Positions 22,683 through 28,371 of a stretch of 28,371 nt of DNA are shown piece by piece (positions within the stretch are counted from its first letter, which is position 1; each line of letters starts with the position of its first letter). Origin of the DNA: JBBPYA01 sp038200385 (GTDB taxonomy: Bacteria; Actinomycetota; Actinomycetes; Mycobacteriales; Geodermatophilaceae); assembly GCA_038200385.1 (NCBI GenBank), contig JBBPYA010000156.1:1-28371 (forward strand), written 5' to 3'. A model generated the notes under the pieces. The model did not search any database. It was not told the origin of the DNA and saw nothing but the letters and a program-made list of their open reading frames with translations. The translations under genes and the position numbers were made by a program.

Positions 22683-23906
22683 ATGCCGGGCCCGGACGAG
22701 CGCGACACCAACCACCGCGACACCGATGACCGCGACACCGGGGCACTCGGGACCGGGGGGCTCGCCGGCCCGGACCGGGCCTCCGACGACCTCGACACCG
22801 ACCTGCTCGACGACCCCGCGCGACTGGCCGCCGCCGACGTTGACGGCTGGCTGCGGGCGTTCGCCTCGGCCGGCGCGCAGGTCCGCGAGATGGCCGCCGT
22901 CACGGCCGAGGCCGGCGTGGCGCGGCTGGCCGGGGGGCAGCCGCCGCGGGCGCTCGCAATTGCAGGCACCGGTGAGGCGGTCGACCTCGCCCAGTGGCTG
23001 TCCGTGCTAGCCGGGTCGCGCAGTCCCTGTCCCGTCGTCGGGCTCACCCCGGAGGAGCCCGAAGGTGTCCTGCCGGCCTGGCTCGGCGCCGCGGACCTCG
23101 TCGTCATCGCCGACCTCGGGGGCGGCCCGCAGCGACCCGCGGCCGCGCTGGTGGAGGCCGCCTCGCGACGCGGCAGCGCCGTGCTGGGCATCGGCCGGGC
23201 CGGCGGCGGCCTGCACGAGCGCTGCGCCTGGGCGCGGGCGCCGTTCGCCGGCATACCGGAGGACCGGGTCGAGGGGGCGGCGCTGTGGTCGCTGCTCACC
23301 CCCGTGCTCCTGCTGGCCCGGGACCTCGGCATCGTCGAGACGGACCCCGCGCTGGCCGGCGTCGCGGACGCGCTGACCGAGGCCGCCGAGCTCTACCGCC
23401 CCGGCAGCGAGTCCTTCGTCAACCCGGCCAAGCTGCTGGCCCTGCAGCTGGCCGCGTCGTTCCCGCTGATCGTGGCGGACTCGCCGGGCTCCCGGCTGGT
23501 GGCCGATCGGCTGCGGTCCGGGCTGGCCCGGCTCGCGGGCCTGCCGGCGGGCGTGATGGCGCTGCCGGACGGCGCCGGGGAGCTGGCCGGCTGCCTGGCC
23601 GGGCCGCTGGCGCCCGGGCCCGACGATCGCGACCTGTTCCGGGACCGGACCGAGCCCGACCCGCGGGCCCTCCGGGTGGTCACCGTCGAGGGCTGCGGCG
23701 GTGACCCCGGCGCCGTCCGGGACCTGTTGCGTGACCTGCTTCGCAACGCCGAAGGCCGCGGCGTACCGGTCAGTGCGTTGGGTACTGAACGAAACGTGCA
23801 GCTGGAGCGGTTGGCGGCGCTGAGCGCGCTGGCCGACTTCACCTGCGGGTACCTCCGCCTCGGCCGTCCCGATCCCGGCAGAGCACCTGGAACGATGCGG
23901 GGATGA
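22683..23906 (+). CDS. SIS-domain protein, phosphosugar isomerase-like
   Basis: This 407-residue protein is the positional equivalent of Rv3256c, between phosphomannomutase and downstream genes. It carries two SIS-like halves of the bifunctional phosphoglucose/phosphomannose isomerase type. The first contains ALAIAGTGEAVDLAQWL and ADLVVIADLGGG. The second starts at ESFVNPAKLLALQLAASFPLIVAD. A phosphomannose isomerase role upstream of manB is plausible from context only; some catalytic residues of true isomerases could not be confirmed. The N-terminal 45 residues are low-complexity and acidic, with RDT repeats encoded by a 15-bp tandem repeat. ATG at 22683 follows the Trm112-like stop by 11 bases; the stop overlaps the CDF gene in ATGA. 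Confidence 0.78.
   Translation: MPGPDERDTNHRDTDDRDTGALGTGGLAGPDRASDDLDTDLLDDPARLAAADVDGWLRAFASAGAQVREMAAVTAEAGVARLAGGQPPRALAIAGTGEAVDLAQWLSVLAGSRSPCPVVGLTPEEPEGVLPAWLGAADLVVIADLGGGPQRPAAALVEAASRRGSAVLGIGRAGGGLHERCAWARAPFAGIPEDRVEGAALWSLLTPVLLLARDLGIVETDPALAGVADALTEAAELYRPGSESFVNPAKLLALQLAASFPLIVADSPGSRLVADRLRSGLARLAGLPAGVMALPDGAGELAGCLAGPLAPGPDDRDLFRDRTEPDPRALRVVTVEGCGGDPGAVRDLLRDLLRNAEGRGVPVSALGTERNVQLERLAALSALADFTCGYLRLGRPDPGRAPGTMRG
22701..22739 (+). repeat. 15-bp tandem repeat in SIS gene 5' end
   Basis: CGCGACACC recurs at 22701, 22716 and 22731 with an exact 15-base period. It encodes RDT/HRDT/DRDT in the acidic N-terminal tail. The period keeps the reading frame, so copy-number change would alter tail length without frameshift. 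Confidence 0.7.
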
Positions 23907-24853
23907 GTTCCCAGGGAGGCACGACGGCGATCATCGCCGCGATGCTCGCCAATGCCGGGATCGCGGTCAGCAAGTTCGTCGCGTTCCTCATCACCGGCGC
24001 GTCCTCGATGCTCGCCGAGTCGGTGCACTCCCTGGCCGACACCGGCAACCAGGCACTGTTGCTGCTCGGGGGCAAACGGGCGGCCCGCCGCGCCGATGCC
24101 GAGCACCCGTTCGGGTACGGGCGGGAGCGCTACATCTACGCGTTCATCGTCTCGATCGTGCTGTTCAGCCTGGGCGGGCTGTTCGCGTTGTACGAGGGCT
24201 ACCACAAGATCCAGTCAGTGCTCGCCGGCGAGGCCGAGGTGGTCAGCCCGGTCGTGGCCATCGTCGTCCTGCTGGTCGCCGCCACGCTGGAGGGCCTCTC
24301 GCTGCGCACCGCGATCAAGGAGTCCAACGAGGTCCGCGGCTCCCAGTCCTGGGTGCAGTTCGTCCGGCACACCCGGGCTCCGGAGCTGCCGGTGGTCCTG
24401 CTCGAGGACGTCGGCGCCGAGATCGGCCTGATCTTCGCGCTGCTCGGCGTCGGGCTCACGACCATCACCGGGAACGCGATCTACGACGGGATCGGCACGC
24501 TGGCGATCGGCGTACTGCTCGTCGTCATCGCCGTCACCCTCGCGATCGAGACCAAGAGCCTGCTGCTCGGCGAGTCCGCCACTGCGCAGGACCTTGCCAA
24601 GATCAGGGCGGCGATCAATGACGGGGACGACGTGGAGGGCATCATCCACATGAAGACCCTGCATCTCGGGCCGGAGGAACTCCTGGTCGCCGCAAAGGTC
24701 GCCGTGACGGCCACCGAGAGCGCGGCGGAGCTGGCGGCCGGCATCGACGCCGCCGAGCAGCGGATCCGCGCGGCCGTCCCCATCGCCCGGGTGATCTATC
24801 TCGAACCCGACGTGCGCAAGCCCGCCGTGGAGGAGTCCGTCGCCGGTGCCTGA
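23903..24853 (+). CDS. cation diffusion facilitator, SLC30A9 (ZnT9)-like
   Basis: This 316-residue membrane transporter of divalent metal ions belongs to the CDF family. It has about six hydrophobic segments and a C-terminal cytoplasmic domain (HMKTLHLGPEELLVAAKVAV). The second-helix motif ESVHSLADTGNQALLLLGGKRAARR, followed by HPFGYGRERYIYAF, resembles the eukaryotic ZnT9 group more than FieF/YiiP. In helix five the usual HxxxD is replaced by EDVGAEIG, again as in that group. Metal specificity cannot be deduced. ATG at 23903 overlaps the SIS stop; its own stop is overlapped eight bases by glpD. Confidence 0.88.
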   Translation: MSSQGGTTAIIAAMLANAGIAVSKFVAFLITGASSMLAESVHSLADTGNQALLLLGGKRAARRADAEHPFGYGRERYIYAFIVSIVLFSLGGLFALYEGYHKIQSVLAGEAEVVSPVVAIVVLLVAATLEGLSLRTAIKESNEVRGSQSWVQFVRHTRAPELPVVLLEDVGAEIGLIFALLGVGLTTITGNAIYDGIGTLAIGVLLVVIAVTLAIETKSLLLGESATAQDLAKIRAAINDGDDVEGIIHMKTLHLGPEELLVAAKVAVTATESAAELAAGIDAAEQRIRAAVPIARVIYLEPDVRKPAVEESVAGA

Positions 24854-26561
24854 CCGGTCCCGGCTGGGGCCGCAGCAGCGGGCGGCCGACCTGCACCGGC
24901 TCGGCACGGAGTCCTTCGACGTGGTCGTCGTCGGAGGCGGCGTGACCGGGACGGGTGCGGCGCTGGACGCGGCCAGCCGCGGCCTGTCCGTGGCGCTGGT
25001 GGAGGCCCGGGACTGGGCGGCCGGCACGTCGAGCCGGTCCAGCAAGCTCGTGCACGGCGGGTTGCGCTACCTGGAGCAGTTCGACCTGCCGCTGGTCCGC
25101 GAGGCGCTGGTGGAGCGAGGCGGTCAGCTGCGCACGATCGCGCCGCACCTGGTCCGCCAGCAGCCCTTCCTGCTGCCGCTGACCGCGCCGGTGTGGCAGC
25201 GGGTGTACTACGGCGCGGGCGTGCTGCTGTACGACGTGCTGTCCTCGACGTTCGGGGCCTCCGGCGTCCCGTGGCACCGGCACCTGACACGTCGGCAGGC
25301 CCTCGCGCAGTTCCCCGGGCTGCGCCCTGATGCCTTGCACGGCGCGATCCGGTTCTCCGACGCCCAGGTCGACGACGCCCGGCACACCCTGGCGCTGGCC
25401 CGGACCGCGGCGGCGTACGGCGCGGTCGCGCTGTCGAGCACCCGGGTCGTGGACCTGCTGCGCTCCGGGTCGGCGGTCACCGGCGTCCGGGTGCGCTGCC
25501 TGGAATCGGGGCAGGACGTCGACGTGCGCGCCGGCTGCGTCGTGGCTGCCACCGGGGTGTGGAGCGACGACATCGGGGGGATGCTCGGCGCGGTCGGCCG
25601 GCCGGGGATGAGTGTGCGGGTCCGGGCCTCCAAGGGAGTCCACCTCGTGGTCGACCGGGACCGGATCGAAGGGTCCACCGGGCTGATCCTGCGAACCCCG
25701 ACGAGCGTGCTGTTCGTCATCCCCTGGGGTAGGCACTGGATCGTCGGCACCACCGACACCGACTGGGACCTTGATCGGGCGCATCCGGCAGCCAGCTCCG
25801 CCGACCTGGACTACCTTCTGGGGCAGGTCAACCGGGTACTGGACCAGCCGCTGCAGCGGGACGACATCCAGGGTGTGTACGCCGGCCTGCGGCCGCTGCT
25901 GGCCGGTGAGTCGGACTCGACGAGCCGGCTGTCCCGGGAGCATGCGGTGGTCACCCCGGCCCCGGGCCTGGTGCTGGTCGCCGGCGGCAAGTACACGACG
26001 TACCGGGTGATGGCCGCGGACGCGATCGACCGGGCGACGGCGGACCGCCGTGGCGTACCGGCGAGCCGGACCGCGCGGCTTCCCCTCGTCGGGGCGCGCC
26101 ACTACGCCGCGGCGCGGGACGGACGACAGGAGCTGGCCCAGCGGCACGAGATCCCGCTGCGCACCGTCGAGGGTCTGCTGCACCGCTACGGCGACCGCAC
26201 CGCCGAGGTGCTGGAACTGACCGTGCCACGACCCGAGCTGGCCCGCGCGCTCATCGGCGCCCCGGCGCACCTGGCCGTGGAGGTGGTGTACGCCGTCCGC
26301 GCCGAGGGCGCCCTGCACCTGGACGACGTGCTGGCCCGGCGGACCCGGATCTCGGTGCAGACCCCGTCCCGCGGGCTGGCCGCCGCCGAGCAGGTGGCTG
26401 CCCTGATGGGAGCCGAGCTCGGCTGGTCGGAGCTGGTCCTGGCCCGGGAGCTCGAGCACTACCGGGCCCGGGTCGACGCCGAGCGGGAGTCGCAGCGGAT
26501 GCCCGATGACCGCACGGCCGACGCAGCGCGGCTGGGCGCACCCGACGTCCGCGGCAGCTGA
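24846..26561 (+). CDS. glpD: glycerol-3-phosphate dehydrogenase, FAD-dependent
   Basis: This membrane-associated flavoenzyme oxidises sn-glycerol-3-phosphate to dihydroxyacetone phosphate and passes electrons to quinone. The 571 residues match bacterial GlpD. The FAD-binding start is VVVVGGGVTGTGAALDAASRGL (about 26-47). TSSRSSKLVHGGLRYLEQ follows, a family signature that includes flavin- and substrate-binding residues. Later come VVAATGVWSD, GVYAGLRPLL, GGKYTTYR and a C-terminal helical domain ending near EHYRARVDAER. GTG at 24846 overlaps the CDF gene by eight bases. It is the last gene of the manB run, and nothing visible ties it to mannose metabolism. Confidence 0.95.
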   Translation: MPDRSRLGPQQRAADLHRLGTESFDVVVVGGGVTGTGAALDAASRGLSVALVEARDWAAGTSSRSSKLVHGGLRYLEQFDLPLVREALVERGGQLRTIAPHLVRQQPFLLPLTAPVWQRVYYGAGVLLYDVLSSTFGASGVPWHRHLTRRQALAQFPGLRPDALHGAIRFSDAQVDDARHTLALARTAAAYGAVALSSTRVVDLLRSGSAVTGVRVRCLESGQDVDVRAGCVVAATGVWSDDIGGMLGAVGRPGMSVRVRASKGVHLVVDRDRIEGSTGLILRTPTSVLFVIPWGRHWIVGTTDTDWDLDRAHPAASSADLDYLLGQVNRVLDQPLQRDDIQGVYAGLRPLLAGESDSTSRLSREHAVVTPAPGLVLVAGGKYTTYRVMAADAIDRATADRRGVPASRTARLPLVGARHYAAARDGRQELAQRHEIPLRTVEGLLHRYGDRTAEVLELTVPRPELARALIGAPAHLAVEVVYAVRAEGALHLDDVLARRTRISVQTPSRGLAAAEQVAALMGAELGWSELVLARELEHYRARVDAERESQRMPDDRTADAARLGAPDVRGS

Positions 26562-26585
26562 GCCGATCACGCCGGCTGCATCCTC

Positions 26586-26618
26586 GGGCCGGGCCGGGCC
26601 GGGCAGGGGCACAGGGGG
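26586..26618 (+). repeat. G-run array, potential G-quadruplex
   Basis: Four GGG runs separated by two-base CC loops are followed by GGGG and GGGGG runs, between the convergent ends of glpD and the HNH gene. This satisfies the simple G-quadruplex pattern on the plus strand, which is the sense strand of the glpD 3' end. A weak AGCCG/CGGCT stem lies just before it at 26561-26577. Confidence 0.45.
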
Positions 26619-26674
26619 ACCGTGGGCCGGCCGGCTTCGCGAGCCAGGTCCTGGCATCGGCCGGCCGGACCGGG

Positions 26675-28033
26675 TCAGCAGCGCCTCGGATGTCGGTGGT
26701 TGCGCTGAGGGGCCTGGGTCGGGTCGATCCAGCGCGGGGGGATGAGCTCGGGGGTGCCGTCGCGGGCCAGCACGATGCGCCACCCGTCGGCATGCACGGT
26801 GTGGTGGTGGTGTTCGCAGAGCAGCACGCCGTTGTCACGATCGGTGCAGCCGCCGTCCAGCCAGGACAGGATGTGGTGGGCGTCGCACCATTCGGGCGGT
26901 CGGTCGCAGCCCGGGAAGGCGCAGCCGCGGTCGCGTAGGACGAGGGCCCGGCGGCGCGCCCCGGTGAACAAGCGTTGCGCCCGGCCCAGGTCCAGCACGG
27001 CGCCGTGGGTGCCGAGGACGGCGGGGATCAGGCTCGCGGCGCAGGCCAGGCGGCGCGCGGCGGTGGCGCCCAGCGGGTTCCCGTCGGGCAGCGTCGCGTA
27101 GCCGAGGCCGTCGGTGAGGGTCCGCAGCGGGACCGTCACCACGAGCTGGGTCGGGGAACCGCCGTCCCCGCCCCGCCTGCCCGGAGTCGCAGTGTTCGGG
27201 TCGGCGTGCCCGGGCCCGCCGCGGGTGGCGACGAGGGCCCGGCGGGCGAGTTCGTGCAGGGCGTCGGCGCGGCGCTGGGCGGCGGTGCGCAGGTCCGGCC
27301 CGTCGGCGCACACCGGGAGCGGAGCGGACAGCGGGTCCAACGCCGCTCGGAGAACGCCGGCGGCCTCATCGGTCAGCCGACCACGCAGGACGACGCAGCC
27401 GTGCCCGTCCGGGCTGAGGTACAGCTCACGGCGCGTCCTGGCTCGGGCCGCTTCCCGCTCCAGCCGCTCGGCGTCGCGCTGTTCCCCGACCTCCGGGGCC
27501 AGCACGGTCAGGATGTGCTGGCCGAGTCGGGCCAGCTGCTGCGGGTCGAAACGTGCGGAGTAGTCGACCAGGTCGCGTTCGGCCCGGTCGGCGATCTCGA
27601 CGGGAACGTCGGGGGGCAGCTCCCGGACCGAGTCCACGATGGCCGCGGCGTGGCCCAGGCTCAGGTTCCCGGCCGCGAACGCCGCCCGCACCGCGGACAT
27701 GGCCCGGTGCGTCGCCGCGCCGACCATGGACAGGGTCCTGGCCTCGCGAGGTGTCATGTTCAACGCGTGCCGGACCCACGCCGTGGTGGAGGACCCGCCC
27801 CGACGAACGCCGAGCTCGCGGTCGTCGATCTCACCGACCACTCGAGCCAGTGCCGCTTGTACCTGGGAGACGACGCGGCCGAGGACCGTCGCCGTACCGA
27901 CCAGCTCCTCATCGGTGAACAGGGGCAACGAACCGGAGCTGAGCGCGGCCAGGGCGGCACCGACAGCGTCGACGGCACCGGCGGCACCCGGCCCGACCGC
28001 GCCGCCGGGAGGATCCTGCACCGTCGTACTCAT
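26675..28033 (-). CDS. DUF222 / HNH endonuclease domain protein (13E12-type)
   Basis: This 452-residue protein belongs to the multicopy actinobacterial 13E12 family. An N-terminal DUF222 helical domain spans about residues 30-330 (RARTLSMVGAATHRAMSAV, DPQQLARLGQHIL). The C-terminal HNH nuclease has CAFPGCDRPPEWCDAHHILSWLDGG and then DNGVLLCEHHHHTVH. The HH pair, Asn and terminal His, with four zinc cysteines, all look intact. In vivo function is unsettled for the family; nicking or cutting DNA is inferred from the domain. ATG at 28033 lies six bases after TAGCGT on the same strand, suggesting a leaderless message. An inserted ATRGGPGHADPNTATPGRRGGDGG linker splits the DUF222 part. Confidence 0.92.
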   Translation of the reverse strand: MSTTVQDPPGGAVGPGAAGAVDAVGAALAALSSGSLPLFTDEELVGTATVLGRVVSQVQAALARVVGEIDDRELGVRRGGSSTTAWVRHALNMTPREARTLSMVGAATHRAMSAVRAAFAAGNLSLGHAAAIVDSVRELPPDVPVEIADRAERDLVDYSARFDPQQLARLGQHILTVLAPEVGEQRDAERLEREAARARTRRELYLSPDGHGCVVLRGRLTDEAAGVLRAALDPLSAPLPVCADGPDLRTAAQRRADALHELARRALVATRGGPGHADPNTATPGRRGGDGGSPTQLVVTVPLRTLTDGLGYATLPDGNPLGATAARRLACAASLIPAVLGTHGAVLDLGRAQRLFTGARRRALVLRDRGCAFPGCDRPPEWCDAHHILSWLDGGCTDRDNGVLLCEHHHHTVHADGWRIVLARDGTPELIPPRWIDPTQAPQRNHRHPRRC

Positions 28034-28265
28034 ACCCGCACGCTATCCACGAGGTACGACAGTTCCGGTCGGCAAAGCTGTTGCGGCCCAACGATACTTG
28101 ACCACCGCTTCTCGACCGGCCGGGCCCAGGCGAAGGACCGTACCCGGCCGGGCCCGGCGATTGCGCGGAGGGGCAGCCAGCCATCGCGCGGGCTACGGCC
28201 GTGACGCGGAAGAATCCAACCGGCCGCACCACCGACTGGCCGTCCGCCGTGGAAGGGATGCTGCA
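28034..28265. promoter_or_regulatory. divergent promoter region, HNH and VOC genes
   Basis: This 232-bp gap lies between two divergent genes. For the HNH gene, TAGCGT on the minus strand (28040-28045) sits six bases before its ATG. For the VOC gene, GGAAGGG near 28250 is a Shine-Dalgarno eight bases before ATG at 28266. A 12-bp direct repeat, CCGGCCGGGCCC, occurs at 28116-28127 and 28144-28155. No RNA gene or supported ORF was found. Confidence 0.5.
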
Positions 28266-28371
28266 ATGCCGAACGAGATCGACTACTTCGAGATCGGGTC
28301 ACCGGACCCGGAGGCGTCCAAGGCGTTCTACGCCGGCGTGTTCGGCTGGGAGATCGAGGACCCGACCGGCC
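28266..28371 (+). CDS. VOC-family (glyoxalase/dioxygenase fold) protein, partial
   Basis: Only the first 35 codons are present before the window ends. The peptide has IDYFEIGSPDPEASKAFYAGVFGWEIE, the classical beta-alpha-beta start of the vicinal-oxygen-chelate fold, including the AxxFYxxVFGW pattern. Many such proteins are uncharacterised relatives of glyoxalase or bleomycin-resistance proteins. Function cannot be assigned from this part. ATG at 28266 follows a GGAAGGG ribosome binding site by eight bases. Confidence 0.85.
   Translation, partial: MPNEIDYFEIGSPDPEASKAFYAGVFGWEIEDPTG

Noticed and set aside
24642..26783. Minus-strand frame of 713 codons across glpD
   Set aside because: Shadow of glpD: no recognisable motif, and it spans the glpD start and the convergent gap.
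26675..28033. HNH gene as part of a mobile element or group II intron
   Set aside because: DUF222/HNH proteins of the 13E12 family are common as stand-alone genes. No terminal repeats, intron structure or integrase is present.

Overview
The window is very GC-rich, with GTG starts common and genes packed in overlapping runs. Its content is diagnostic of an actinobacterium: WhiB regulator, coenzyme F420 genes, galactofuranosyl transferases, DUF3499, and a DUF222/HNH protein. Gene pairs match known Mycobacterium tuberculosis neighbourhoods, but interspersed genes show it is not Mycobacterium itself. I cannot fix the genus from this sequence. No rRNA, tRNA, CRISPR array, prophage or insertion sequence was seen. 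No gene-free stretch exceeds 300 bases; the longest are 28034-28265 and 18289-18478.

Layout. (1) 150-4737, minus strand: a polymer or glycolipid locus with a large GT-C-like membrane protein (DUF6541), a broken NAD-dependent sugar epimerase, a polyprenol-phosphate-sugar-synthase-like GT2, its DUF2304 membrane partner and another GT2. (2) 4878-8034, plus strand: glf and glfT2, which make UDP-galactofuranose and polymerise galactan. (3) 8192-10918, minus strand: wzm, wzt and glfT1, the galactan ABC exporter and the enzyme that primes the galactan chain. (4) 10974-14267, minus strand: a Wzx/MurJ-like flippase, a WbbL-like rhamnosyltransferase and mannose-1-phosphate guanylyltransferase. (5) 14334-16015, plus strand: a short-chain dehydrogenase and a DNA-3-methyladenine glycosylase. 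(6) 16026-18288, minus strand: fbiA and fbiB for coenzyme F420. (7) 18479-20989: whiB, a MMP-like protein, a sulfotransferase and DUF3499. (8) 21093-26561, plus strand: phosphomannomutase, a Trm112-like peptide, a SIS protein, a ZnT9-like cation transporter and glycerol-3-phosphate dehydrogenase. (9) 26675-28033, minus strand: a DUF222/HNH protein. (10) 28266 to the end: the start of a VOC-family gene.

How the genes fit together. WbbL (rhamnosyl linker), GlfT1 (first Galf residues), GlfT2 (chain extension), Glf (UDP-Galf supply) and Wzm/Wzt (export) form an almost complete galactan module, which in M. tuberculosis is spread over three loci. Phosphomannomutase and the guanylyltransferase supply GDP-mannose. 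The fbiA/fbiB/whiB/MMP/DUF3499/manB/Trm112/SIS block matches the Rv3256c-Rv3262 neighbourhood with a sulfotransferase inserted. The most notable non-coding element is the fbiA-whiB divergent promoter, which carries three tandem palindromes and a 21-bp-spaced direct repeat.
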